Shown: one piece after another, positions 1-10,467 of the stretch
Position numbering within the stretch: position 1 is the first letter of the stretch
How the letters are laid out: each line of letters begins with the position of its first letter
Assembly (NCBI RefSeq): GCF_017814975.1
Contig: NZ_JAGIQA010000014.1
Location: 1 to 64,000, forward strand
From: Cupriavidus consociatus
GTDB taxonomy: Bacteria; Pseudomonadota; Gammaproteobacteria; Burkholderiales; Burkholderiaceae
Length of the DNA: 64,000 nucleotides
Direction: 5' to 3'
Translations under genes and position numbers: made by a program
Notes under the pieces: generated by a model
What the model was told of the DNA's origin: nothing
The model's database searches: none
What the model saw: the letters and a program-made list of their open reading frames with translations, nothing else

Positions 1-120
1 TTCCGCGCGCTGCAGCGCTTCCTCGACTACGTGCAGGGCCATGACAAGGTGTGGATCTGCCGCCGTGTCGACATCGCCCGCCACTGGGTCGAGACCCATC
101 CCTACACACTCGCCAGGTAA
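1..120 (+). CDS. puuE: Allantoinase PuuE, C-terminal end only
   Basis: The first 39 codons of the window are open and end in TAA at 118-120. The tail contains VWICRRVDIARHW, which matches the C-terminal end of the polysaccharide-deacetylase-type allantoinase family (PuuE), where an R-x-D-I-A-xHW segment closes the barrel. PuuE hydrolyses allantoin to allantoate in the cytoplasm. Only the tail is visible, so the call leans on the next gene, uraD, which starts 12 bases downstream and acts just before allantoin in urate breakdown. The two are probably co-transcribed. Everything upstream of residue -39 is outside the window. Confidence 0.75.
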   Translation, partial: FRALQRFLDYVQGHDKVWICRRVDIARHWVETHPYTLAR

Positions 121-132
121 CCCGGATTCAGC

Positions 133-651
133 ATGAGCCAGACCTATACCCTTGCCCAACTCAACACCATGCCTGTCGCGGAATTCGTGCAGGTGCTGGG
201 CGGCATCTATGAACATTCGCCGTGGTTCGCCGAGGCCGCTGCCACGCAGCGCCCCTTTGCCGATGCCGCCGCGCTGGCGCAGGCGCTGCGCAGCGCCGTG
301 GATGAAGCCGGCGAGGCCGCGCAGCTGAAGCTGGTGCGCGCCCACCCGGAGCTTGCCGGCAAGGCCGCGGTGCGCGGCGAGCTGACCGCCGAGTCCACGC
401 GCGAGCAAAGCGGCGCCGGCCTCGACCTGTGCACGCCGCAAGAGTTCGATCGCCTGCAGGCGCTCAACGCCGCGTACAACCAGAAGTTCGGCTTTCCGTT
501 CATCCTCGCCGTGCGCGGATACGACCGCCACGGGATCATCGCGGAGTTCGCGCGCCGCGTCGAAAACTCGCCGCAGGAAGAGTTGCAAACTTGCATCAAC
601 CAGATCCATCGCATTGCGCAGTTCCGTCTCGACGACTTAGTATCCGCCTGA
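133..651 (+). CDS. uraD: OHCU decarboxylase UraD (172 aa)
   Basis: This is a 2-oxo-4-hydroxy-4-carboxy-5-ureidoimidazoline decarboxylase, which converts OHCU to S-allantoin, the last step from urate to allantoin. The 172-residue length is normal for the family. Family hallmarks are visible: HPELAGKAA near residue 75, followed by STREQSGAGLD near residue 90, and KFGFPFILAVRG near residue 118, the stretch that lines the active site. It follows the puuE tail by 12 bases, so the pair forms a ureide-catabolic operon. The start at 133 sits directly after the puuE stop with no room for another choice. Confidence 0.93.
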   Translation: MSQTYTLAQLNTMPVAEFVQVLGGIYEHSPWFAEAAATQRPFADAAALAQALRSAVDEAGEAAQLKLVRAHPELAGKAAVRGELTAESTREQSGAGLDLCTPQEFDRLQALNAAYNQKFGFPFILAVRGYDRHGIIAEFARRVENSPQEELQTCINQIHRIAQFRLDDLVSA

Positions 652-833
652 CAAAAAAGCGTCACCTGTATAACAAAAAACGCTGTACCCGATGCCGCCG
701 GTCCCCAAGCAACACCACCACACCGAGCCAAAGCCAGGCGGCACGAATAAAAGCACAAAGACATTAAAAGAACCCGACAGGGACCCAGTACACAACGTTC
801 CAAGCAGGATCCAGAAACCACGGAGGTCTAAAC

Positions 834-1901
834 ATGCAGAAGCAGTACAAGCCGGCACTGAAGCTGGCGGCGGTAGCGGCTACCCTTCTTTCCGGCACGG
901 CCATGGCCCAGTCCAGCGTGACGCTGTACGGCCAGGCCGACATGTTCGTCGGCGCGGTCAAGAGCCCGGGTACGGGCGAGCGCGCATGGGTCGCCAATTC
1001 GGGCGGGATGCAGACGTCTTACTGGGGTATCAAGGGCACCGAAGACCTGGGCAGCGGCACCAAGGCCATCTTCGACCTGAACGGCTTCTTCCGTACCGAC
1101 AGCGGCAACAGCGGCCGCTTCACCGGCGACTCGATGTTCAGCCGCAATGCCTATGTCGGCCTGCAGAACGACAAGGCCGGCACCATCAAGCTGGGCCGCA
1201 ACACCACGCCGTACTTCGTGTCGACCATCCTGTTCAACCCGCTGATCGACTCGTACGTGTTCTCGCCGACGATCTTCCACACCTACTTCGGCGCGACCAG
1301 CGGCGCAGTGGTGGATCCGGGCGTCATCGGCGATTCGGGCTGGAACAACTCGGTGCTGTACTCCACGCCGAATTTCGGTGGCCTGACCGCCAACTTCATC
1401 TACGCCTTCGGCGAGCAAGCCGGCGCCGCCGGCAAGAACAAGTGGGGCGGCAACCTGATGTACTTCAGCGGCCCGTTCGCGGCCACTGTTGCCTACCAGC
1501 AGGTGCGTTTCGACAACGTACCGACCGACTTGAACTCTGCCGGCCTGTCGCGCCAGGACGCCGCGCAGGTCGGGCTGTCCTATGACTTCAAGGTGGTCAA
1601 GCTGTTCGCGCAGGGCCAGTACATCAAGACCCGCGCCACGACCGCGCCGTCTGGCGACACCAAGCACATCGACGGCCAGTTCGGTGCCTCCGTGCCCATC
1701 GGCGCCGGCAGCCTGCTGGCCTCCTACGCCTATGGCAAGGTCGACAACTCGCTGGGCGACTTCAAGCGCAACACCTTTGCCGTCGCCTACGACTACAACC
1801 TGTCCAAGCGTACCGACGTCTACGCCGCCTATTACTACGACAAGATCACCGGCATCGAGCACGGCGATACCTTCGGCGTGGGCGTCCGCCACAAGTTCTG
1901 A
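834..1901 (+). CDS. Gram-negative porin, OmpC-like trimeric type (355 aa)
   Basis: This is a general diffusion porin of the beta-proteobacterial OmpC-like family, an outer-membrane beta-barrel letting small hydrophilic solutes through. Residues 1-25 form a signal peptide with a Lys-rich start, a hydrophobic Ala/Leu core and a TAMAQ cleavage site. The mature protein opens with SSVTLYGQADMF, the usual first strand, and ends with VGVRHKF; the terminal Phe is the barrel-assembly signal. Alternating aromatic/hydrophobic strands run throughout. A strong Shine-Dalgarno (GGAGG) lies before ATG 834. A 182-base gap separates it from uraD, so it probably has its own promoter, and a hairpin terminator follows at 1932. 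Substrate preference cannot be read from the sequence. Confidence 0.92.
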   Translation: MQKQYKPALKLAAVAATLLSGTAMAQSSVTLYGQADMFVGAVKSPGTGERAWVANSGGMQTSYWGIKGTEDLGSGTKAIFDLNGFFRTDSGNSGRFTGDSMFSRNAYVGLQNDKAGTIKLGRNTTPYFVSTILFNPLIDSYVFSPTIFHTYFGATSGAVVDPGVIGDSGWNNSVLYSTPNFGGLTANFIYAFGEQAGAAGKNKWGGNLMYFSGPFAATVAYQQVRFDNVPTDLNSAGLSRQDAAQVGLSYDFKVVKLFAQGQYIKTRATTAPSGDTKHIDGQFGASVPIGAGSLLASYAYGKVDNSLGDFKRNTFAVAYDYNLSKRTDVYAAYYYDKITGIEHGDTFGVGVRHKF

Positions 1902-1931
1902 TGGCGTAACCGTCTCACCGGCAGTCCTGAT

Positions 1932-1956
1932 GCCCGCCCTTCCGGCGGGCTTTTTA
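1932..1956 (+). terminator. Rho-independent terminator after the porin
   Basis: The inverted repeat GCCCGCC/GGCGGGC with a 5-base loop is followed by TTTTT. It lies 31 bases after the porin stop. Confidence 0.88.
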
Positions 1957-2139
1957 TTGCACTTGCACCAATCACTTGTAGCAGGAAAACATCAGGGAAT
2001 GCTGCGTTGCGCCATTAGATGCCAAGCGCATGGCGGATCGGAAGCCTTCGCTCCATAGCGGGATTCAATTGGAAGCGCCACCTTGCGCTACCTAGATTGG
2101 TGTTCCAGGCCTCAAAACTCGATCCTAGAGAGGTGACTC

Positions 2140-2385
2140 ATGCGGCGATATGCGAAGACGCGATCCGAACTGATGGCCATCCTGAACCAGTGCCTCGACA
2201 ACAACCCCGAGTGCGGCGAATGCGAGCTGCACGCGGTGCGAATGCACCAGCCTGACCATACCGGATGCAACTGGAGCGCCGAGGTCGATTTTCGACAGGA
2301 ATACGTCGAAAACCTCGACACCCAGCTGGCCGCGGCCAAGTCCATCATCGTGGTCATGCGCGAGCAGTACAACGTGCTGCAATAG
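2140..2385 (+). CDS. Small Cys-containing protein of unknown function (81 aa)
   Basis: I do not recognise a named family. The start is supported by GAGAGGTG placed six bases before ATG 2140, and a strong terminator follows the stop. The middle of the protein (about residues 23-44) has PECGEC, then HAVRMHQPDHTGC; two close cysteines, three histidines and a third cysteine could bind metal or form a disulphide, but this is inference. The C-terminal half (residues 50-80) is predicted helical with heptad-like spacing. There is no signal peptide or membrane segment. Own promoter and terminator make it a single-gene unit between the porin and maeB. Confidence 0.7.
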   Translation: MRRYAKTRSELMAILNQCLDNNPECGECELHAVRMHQPDHTGCNWSAEVDFRQEYVENLDTQLAAAKSIIVVMREQYNVLQ

Positions 2386-2436
2386 CCACCGCACCGAATG
2401 CTGCCGCGCGAGTCGTGTGGCAAGGCAGCATTTAAC

Positions 2437-2465
2437 AAAAAGCCGGGTCACCGACCCGGCTTTTT
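2437..2465. terminator. Bidirectional rho-independent terminator
   Basis: AGCCGGGTC and GACCCGGCT pair around a 3-base loop, with AAAA on the left and TTTTT on the right. It can stop transcription from the 81-aa gene on the plus strand and from maeB on the minus strand. Confidence 0.88.
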
Positions 2466-2504
2466 GCTTCCTGGCGCAATGCCAGCAGCTACCCTCTCAG
2501 CACA

Positions 2505-4826
<2,322 letters not shown>

Positions 4827-5122
4827 TGGCTCGTCCGGAAAATGGCCCGGCCGGAAGCGCCCTTCTCCTGCCATGGTTCGTATCGGCCGCAATCGGGAGA
4901 AGGACCGGAAGCGAAAAAACATCTGGCAGCGAAACTGACGATCCCGACCAAGAAGGCACGGAAAAATCGAGCAGTCATTCTAGCCCACGGCTCCGTGCAA
5001 AGTGCCACCAAAGCCAGTCCGGAAGCCGTTTTTTGGGCGGAATGTTCCAGTTAAACAGCTTTTACCAATGGGTATGCAATGAACGTGCAGAAGCATGCCT
5101 CTGCACGCATTTGCACGCAGTT

Positions 5123-5776
5123 CTATTTCTGCGGCTTCTCGACCTCCAGCGTGACCCGTCGCGGCCGTCCGCTGTCCCCCGGGAAGTTCGCAAAGATGCT
5201 GCGGATCAGGTAGGGCATCGTCGCGGGCAGGCTGCCGTTCTCGGTCTGGTTCTGCGCGGTGACCTGGTAGACGCGCTTGCCGCTGGCAGCGTCCCTGAAA
5301 TAGACCCGCAGGTTCGAGAACAGCACCGGCACGTCGCGCACCACCGTCTGCGGCGGCCAGTAGCCCGGCCCCCACGGACCCCATGGGCCCCACGCCCCCC
5401 AGGGACGGTAATAGCCCCAGTACGGCCCCCAATAGGGCCCCCAAGGTCCATACCAGGGATCGGGATAGACCGTCTCGGCCACGCGCACGATGCCTGGCGC
5501 GGCGTCGTAATCCATGCTGATGCGGTAGCGAGCCTGCTTCTCCGGCACCTGCTCGTAGCCGACGTCGTACAGCGCCTCGGCCAGCCATTGCTCGTAGGTC
5601 TGGCGGTCCAGCTGCCCCGCCTGCTCCGGCGTGCGTTCAAAGCTGTAGGTGCGCGGCGCCTCGTTCTGCCAGCCGGGCTGGCGGAAGGCGGTGACATCGG
5701 TCACCACGGTGCTGGCGCAGCCTGACAGCAGCAGCGCCAGCAGCGCCATCGCGCCCCAGAGGCCCGGGAATCCCAT
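5123..5776 (-). CDS. DUF4136 family lipoprotein with a Trp/Gly/Pro/Tyr-rich tract (217 aa)
   Basis: Residues 1-20 form a lipoprotein signal peptide ending in the lipobox LLSGC, so the protein is probably anchored in the outer membrane. The fold after it matches DUF4136: a start of STVVTDVTAF, the motif TYSFERTPEQAG, then a C-terminal part with VYQVTAQNQTENGSL and a conserved end region. Function of the family is unknown. About residues 99-135 consist of repeats built from W, G, P and Y (for example GPWGPYWGPYWG), which is unusual. The longer open frame begins at 5830, but the start at 5776 places the signal peptide correctly and has CGGAG just upstream. It stands alone between maeB and the divergent pepN. 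Confidence 0.82.
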   Translation of the reverse strand: MGFPGLWGAMALLALLLSGCASTVVTDVTAFRQPGWQNEAPRTYSFERTPEQAGQLDRQTYEQWLAEALYDVGYEQVPEKQARYRISMDYDAAPGIVRVAETVYPDPWYGPWGPYWGPYWGYYRPWGAWGPWGPWGPGYWPPQTVVRDVPVLFSNLRVYFRDAASGKRVYQVTAQNQTENGSLPATMPYLIRSIFANFPGDSGRPRRVTLEVEKPQK

Positions 5777-6035
5777 GGCTCCGGCAGTTCTTTTTATTTC
5801 ATTGCCGACACCGCCTGCGCGCTGCCACATAGAGCTACCTCGCTTTCCACACTCTCGAAATCTTCCTGCGTGTCGCTGAGACCACGCAGCAGCGGCGGAA
5901 TTCCCGCCGGTCCGGGCGCGGCGCCTGACGGTGAACCCCCACCCCCTTGGCTACAATGAGGACTTCGGCGCCATGCTTCGCCCCCGCGCGCGCATGGCAC
6001 CCTCCCCAACGGTCTTCCGAGGACAGGATCTCTCC

Positions 6036-8750
6036 ATGCTGCGCACCGATACGCCCGTTACCGTCTATCGCAAGGACTATACCGCGCCCCCGTTCGCCAT
6101 CGACCATGCCGACCTGGTGCTCGATCTCGATCCCCAGCGCACCGTCGTCACCAGCACGCTGCGTTTCGCACGCCAGGCCGGCGCCGCCGCAGACGCGCCG
6201 CTGGTGCTGTGCGGCGACGAACTCGAACTGGTCGGTGTCAGCCTGGACGGCAAGCCGTTGGCCAACGCCACCCAGGATGCCGGCACGCTGACCATCCCAG
6301 GGCTGCCCGCGCAGGGCTCGCTGGAGATCACCACCGCGTGCCAGCCCGCGGCCAATACGACGCTGTCGGGCCTGTACGTGTCCAACGGCAACTTCTTTAC
6401 CCAGTGCGAGGCGGAGGGCTTCCGCCGCATCACCTACTTCCTCGACCGCCCGGACGTGATGGCGACCTTCCGCGTCACGCTGCGCGCCAATCGCGACGCC
6501 TACCCGGTGCTGCTGTCCAACGGCAACCTGGTCAGCAAGCAGGACCTGCCCGACGGCCGCCACGAAGCCGTGTGGGAAGACCCGTTCCGCAAGCCCTCGT
6601 ACCTGTTCGCGCTGGTGGCCGGCAAGCTGGAATGCATCGAGGAAAAGATCCAGTCCGCCTCCGGCAAGGACAAGCTGCTGCAGGTCTGGGTCGAAGCGCG
6701 CGACCTGGACAAGACCCGCCACGCGATGGACTCGCTGGTCCATTCGATCCGCTGGGATGAACAGCGCTTCGGACTGGAACTCGATCTCGACCGCTTCATG
6801 ATCGTCGCCGTCGGCGACTTCAACATGGGCGCGATGGAGAACAAGGGCCTGAACATCTTCAACACCAAGTACGTGCTGGCCAATGCCGAAACCGCCACCG
6901 ACACGGACTTTGCCAATATCGAGGCGGTGGTCGGCCACGAGTACTTCCACAACTGGACCGGCAATCGCGTGACCTGCCGCGACTGGTTCCAGCTGTCGCT
7001 GAAGGAAGGTCTGACGGTGTTCCGCGACCAGGAATTCTCCGCCGACATGATGGGCTCGGAATCGGGCCGCGCGGTCAAGCGCATCGAGGACGTGCGCGTG
7101 TTGCGCCAGGTGCAGTTCCCCGAGGATGCCGGCCCGATGGCGCACCCGGTGCGCCCCGACAGCTACGAAGAGATCAACAACTTCTACACCGTCACGGTGT
7201 ACGAAAAAGGCGCCGAGGTCGTGCGCATGTACCAGACCCTGCTGGGCCGCGACGGCTTCCGCAAGGGCATGGACCTGTACTTCCAGCGCCACGACGGCCA
7301 GGCCGTTACCTGTGACGACTTCCGCGCGGCGATGGCCGATGCCAACGGCCGTGACCTGACGCAGTTCGGCCTGTGGTACAGCCAGGCCGGCACGCCGGTG
7401 GTGACCGCGCGCACCGCGTGGAATGCCGACGACGGCAGCCTGACGTTGACGCTGACGCAGCGCTGCCCCAAGGTCGGCATCGAGACCAGCGCCGGCACGC
7501 CCGACAAGCAGCCCTTCCACATCCCGTTCGCGCTCGGCCTGCTTGGCGCAGACGGCAAGGACCTGCCGCTGCAACTCGAGGGCGAAAGCTCGCCTGGCGC
7601 AACCACGCGCGTACTCGACTTCACGCAGGCGGAGCAGGCCTTCCGCTTTGTCAACCTGCCGCGGGGCGCCGAGGCACCGCTGCCGTCGCTGCTGCGCAAT
7701 TTCTCCGCGCCGGTGATCGTCGATGCCGAATACACCGACGCGCAGCTGACCTTCCTGCTCGCACACGACAGCGACGCCTTCAACCGCTGGGAAGCCGGCC
7801 AGCGCCTGGCCACGCGCGCGCTGCTGCAGCTGGTCGCCGACGTGCAGGCCAGCCGCGACCTCACGCTCGATCCGGCGCTGGTCCAGGCCATGCGCGCCGT
7901 GCTGACCGACGACACGCTCAACCCCGCCTTCCGCGAGCAGGCACTGGTGCTGCCCGCCGAAGCCTACCTGGCCGAGCGCATGGGCGTGGCCGATCCCTCC
8001 GCCATCCACCGCGCCCGCCAGTTCATGCGCGAGGGCCTGGCCCGCGCGCTCAAGGCCGACTGGCTGGCCGCCTACGAGGCCAACGCGACGCCCGGCGCCT
8101 ACTCGCCGGATGCGACTTCGGCCGCCAGGCGCGCGCTGCGCAACCTGGCGCTCGGCTACCTGGCCGACAGCGGCGATGCCGACATGCACGCGCTGGCCGA
8201 CAAGCAGTACCAGGCCGCCGACAACATGACCGACCGCTTCGCCGCGCTGTCGGCGCTGGTCAACAGCTTCGCGCCCGGGCGCGAGCATGCGCTCGCCGAT
8301 TTCTACGAGCGCTTCGAGGACGACGCGCTGGTGATCGACAAATGGTTCTCGCTGCAGGGCATGCAGCGCGGCAGTGTGGGGCCACAACCGGGGGGACCGC
8401 ACGCCGGCAAGCGCACCATCGACACCGTGCTCAGGCTGATGGAGCACCCCGCATTCAACCTGCGCAACCCCAACCGCGCGCGCTCGCTGATCTTCAGCTT
8501 CTGCTCCGGCAACCCGGCGCAGTTCCATGCCGAAGACGGCTCGGGCTACCGCTTCTGGGCCGACCAGGTACTGGCGCTCGACGCCATCAACCCGCAGGTG
8601 GCCGCACGGCTGGCGCGGGTGATGGACCGCTGGCAGAAGTACGAGCTGACGCTGCGCGACCGCATGCGCGCCGAGCTGGAGCGCGTTGCCGCCAGCACCA
8701 CGCTGTCACGCGACGTCAGGGAAATCGTCGGCAAGGCGCTGGCCGCCTGA
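6036..8750 (+). CDS. pepN: Aminopeptidase N, M1 zinc metallopeptidase (904 aa)
   Basis: PepN removes N-terminal residues from peptides in the cytoplasm. The M1 signatures are plain: the exopeptidase motif GAMEN near residue 264, the zinc-binding HEYFH at 301-305 and the downstream glutamate in LKEGLTVF near 324. The N-terminal beta domain and long C-terminal helical domain give the length of the proteobacterial PepN type (about 870-900 aa). The start at 6036 is preceded by GAGGACAGG; an upstream in-frame ATG at 5931 adds 35 residues that do not resemble the family. fbp follows after 96 bases on the same strand. Confidence 0.97.
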   Translation: MLRTDTPVTVYRKDYTAPPFAIDHADLVLDLDPQRTVVTSTLRFARQAGAAADAPLVLCGDELELVGVSLDGKPLANATQDAGTLTIPGLPAQGSLEITTACQPAANTTLSGLYVSNGNFFTQCEAEGFRRITYFLDRPDVMATFRVTLRANRDAYPVLLSNGNLVSKQDLPDGRHEAVWEDPFRKPSYLFALVAGKLECIEEKIQSASGKDKLLQVWVEARDLDKTRHAMDSLVHSIRWDEQRFGLELDLDRFMIVAVGDFNMGAMENKGLNIFNTKYVLANAETATDTDFANIEAVVGHEYFHNWTGNRVTCRDWFQLSLKEGLTVFRDQEFSADMMGSESGRAVKRIEDVRVLRQVQFPEDAGPMAHPVRPDSYEEINNFYTVTVYEKGAEVVRMYQTLLGRDGFRKGMDLYFQRHDGQAVTCDDFRAAMADANGRDLTQFGLWYSQAGTPVVTARTAWNADDGSLTLTLTQRCPKVGIETSAGTPDKQPFHIPFALGLLGADGKDLPLQLEGESSPGATTRVLDFTQAEQAFRFVNLPRGAEAPLPSLLRNFSAPVIVDAEYTDAQLTFLLAHDSDAFNRWEAGQRLATRALLQLVADVQASRDLTLDPALVQAMRAVLTDDTLNPAFREQALVLPAEAYLAERMGVADPSAIHRARQFMREGLARALKADWLAAYEANATPGAYSPDATSAARRALRNLALGYLADSGDADMHALADKQYQAADNMTDRFAALSALVNSFAPGREHALADFYERFEDDALVIDKWFSLQGMQRGSVGPQPGGPHAGKRTIDTVLRLMEHPAFNLRNPNRARSLIFSFCSGNPAQFHAEDGSGYRFWADQVLALDAINPQVAARLARVMDRWQKYELTLRDRMRAELERVAASTTLSRDVREIVGKALAA

Positions 8751-8846
8751 ACTGCAGAGTATGTCAGGGAGGCCCCGCAACGCCCCCTTTGCCCGGCCGG
8801 GGCCGGCCGGGCATGTAGAATTGCGGCCATCCAAGGAGAACCAACC

Positions 8847-9863
8847 ATGACTCGCATCAGCCTCACCCGCTACCTGGTCGAGGAGCAGCGCAAGCACAAC
8901 ACGATCCAGCCCGAACTGCGGCTGCTGATCGAAGTGGTCGCGCGCGCCTGCAAGGCCATTTCCAACGCCGTCAACAAGGGCGCGCTCGCCGGTGTGCTGG
9001 GCTCGGCCGGCACCGGCAACGTCCAGGGCGAAACCCAGCAGAAGCTGGACGTGATCGCCAATGAAGTGCTGCTCGACGCCAATGAGTGGGGCGGCCACCT
9101 CGCCGCGATGGCGTCGGAGGAAATGGAATCGTTCTACGAGATTCCCAACCGCTACCCGAAGGGCGAGTACCTGCTGCTGTTCGATCCGCTCGACGGCTCG
9201 TCCAACATCGACGTCAACGTGTCGATCGGCACCATCTTCTCGGTGCTGCACATGCCCAAGCCTGGCCAGACCGTGACCGAAGCCGACTTCCTGCAGCCCG
9301 GCACCCACCAGGTCGCCGCCGGCTACGCCGTCTACGGTCCGCAGACCACGCTGGTGCTGACCGTTGGCAACGGCGTGCACGTATTCACGCTGGACCGCGA
9401 GGCGGGCAGCTTCGTGCTGACGCAGTCCAACCTGATGATTCCGGAAGACACCAAGGAATTCGCCATCAACATGTCGAACATGCGCCACTGGGCCCCGCCG
9501 GTGCGCAAGTACATCGACGAATGCCTGGCCGGCGACGAAGGCCCGCGCGGCAAGAACTTCAACATGCGCTGGATCGCCTCGATGGTCGCCGACGTGCACC
9601 GCATCCTGACCCGCGGCGGCGTCTTCATGTATCCGTGGGACAAGCGCGAGCCGGAAAAGGCCGGCAAGCTGCGTCTGATGTACGAAGCCAACCCCATGGC
9701 GATGCTGGTCGAGCAGGCCGGCGGCGCGGCCACCAACGGCCAGATCCGCATCATGGACGTGCAGCCGGAAAAGCTGCACCAGCGCGTGTCGGTGATCCTG
9801 GGTTCGAAGAACGAAGTGGAACGCGTCACGCGTTACCACCACGAAGCCGAAGGCAAGGCCTGA
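8847..9863 (+). CDS. fbp: Class I fructose-1,6-bisphosphatase (338 aa)
   Basis: Fbp hydrolyses fructose 1,6-bisphosphate to fructose 6-phosphate, the committed gluconeogenic step, and serves the Calvin cycle in autotrophs. The metal-binding signature [14 protein letters not shown] is at about residues 111-124, with the glutamate pair AMASEEME some 20 residues earlier. Near the C-terminus, [19 protein letters not shown] is the classic class I block. Length is normal. CCAAGGAGAACC precedes ATG 8847, and a strong terminator follows. No cbb (Calvin cycle) genes are nearby, so this is likely the housekeeping gluconeogenic copy. Confidence 0.97.
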   Translation: MTRISLTRYLVEEQRKHNTIQPELRLLIEVVARACKAISNAVNKGALAGVLGSAGTGNVQGETQQKLDVIANEVLLDANEWGGHLAAMASEEMESFYEIPNRYPKGEYLLLFDPLDGSSNIDVNVSIGTIFSVLHMPKPGQTVTEADFLQPGTHQVAAGYAVYGPQTTLVLTVGNGVHVFTLDREAGSFVLTQSNLMIPEDTKEFAINMSNMRHWAPPVRKYIDECLAGDEGPRGKNFNMRWIASMVADVHRILTRGGVFMYPWDKREPEKAGKLRLMYEANPMAMLVEQAGGAATNGQIRIMDVQPEKLHQRVSVILGSKNEVERVTRYHHEAEGKA

Positions 9864-9883
9864 GCCTCGCCCACCGGCAACAA

Positions 9884-9913
9884 GACGGGGCGCCAGCTGG
9901 CGCCCCGTCTTTC
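9884..9913 (+). terminator. Terminator after fbp
   Basis: GACGGGGCGCC and GGCGCCCCGTC pair perfectly around AGCT, followed by TTT. It lies 20 bases after the fbp stop. Confidence 0.82.
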
Positions 9914-9984
9914 GTCCGCCTCCCGCAAGCGGAGCAGGAGCCGCCTGGATCGTGCCGCCGGATGGCACGGGCGACACAAAGGGC

Positions 9985-10013
9985 TTCCCAAGCCTGAAAA
10001 ACGCTGCTATTAT
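9985..10013 (+). promoter_or_regulatory. Promoter of tRNA-Thr
   Basis: A -35-like TTCCCA (9985-9990) and a -10 TATTAT (10008-10013) are separated by exactly 17 bases. The start point would be near 10020, 25 bases before the mature tRNA. The -35 matches consensus at four of six positions. Confidence 0.6.
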
Positions 10014-10044
10014 TGCGGGCTGTTCCAGTTCACCGGAACTTGTT

Positions 10045-10120
10045 GCCGAAGTAGCTCAGTCGGTAGAGCAGCTCATTCGTAATGAGAAGGTCGGGGGTTC
10101 GATTCCTCTCTTCGGCACCA
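10045..10120 (+). tRNA. tRNA-Thr (anticodon CGT)
   Basis: The 76-base gene folds as a full cloverleaf: acceptor GCCGAAG pairs with CTTCGGC, the D arm has AGCTCAGTCGGTAGAGCA, the anticodon loop is TTCGTAA, the T arm has GGTTCGATTCC, and CCA is encoded. It closely resembles the well-known proteobacterial threonine tRNA reading ACG. No integrase or attachment-site duplication was seen beside it. Confidence 0.97.
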
Positions 10121-10155
10121 AAAAGAATTCAGGGCATCGCCCACGCAAAACGCAA

Positions 10156-10187
10156 ACCCGGACAGCGTCACGCTCTCCGGGTTTTTT
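10156..10187 (+). terminator. Terminator after tRNA-Thr
   Basis: ACCCGGA and TCCGGGT form the outer stem, AGCG and CGCT the inner stem, and a run of six T follows. It lies 36 bases beyond the tRNA. Confidence 0.85.
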
Positions 10188-10218
10188 GTCGCCTGAAGCC
10201 ACAGTGCCGACACAGTGA

Positions 10219-10359
10219 TCAGCGCCCCAACCGCCGCGCCCACCAATACCGGAACGGATGGTCGAAGTCGGGATAGAGCACCGGCTGGCTGAAGCAGCCA
10301 GCGTGCTTCATCAGGAGGAAGGCGACAAGCAGGGTCGCCCAAAAAACAAGCAGTTCCAC
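10219..10359 (-). CDS. Very small predicted membrane protein (46 aa, GTG start)
   Basis: Reading from a GTG at 10359, the frame gives a 46-residue peptide with one hydrophobic stretch at residues 3-17 (LLVFWATLLVAFLLM), followed by a polar, aromatic tail with DFDHPFRYWWARRLGR at the end. The composition is typical of a single-pass small membrane protein with a positive C-terminus. A weak AAGGGTGG lies about ten bases before the start. It occupies the space between the tRNA-Thr terminator and ppk2 and may be in the leader or tail of the ppk2 transcript. I do not recognise a family; expression is unproven. Confidence 0.5.
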   Translation of the reverse strand: MELLVFWATLLVAFLLMKHAGCFSQPVLYPDFDHPFRYWWARRLGR

Positions 10360-10467
10360 GATGCACGGCCACCCTTGTTTGCCAGGTGGCCGTTTTCATT
10401 ATAGGGAGCGCTGCCGCCGCGGGGCCGATACCGCACCCCGCACTTACCCTAGCTCCAGCAAGGTGGA

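Noticed and set aside
5835..8528. Long open frame (897 codons) on the minus strand across pepN
   Set aside because: It mirrors pepN and has low-complexity Arg/Gly/Val-rich content without any domain.
10073..10399. Minus-strand open frame running over tRNA-Thr
   Set aside because: The sequence is partly antisense tRNA (EESNPRPSHYE end), a usual false gene call.
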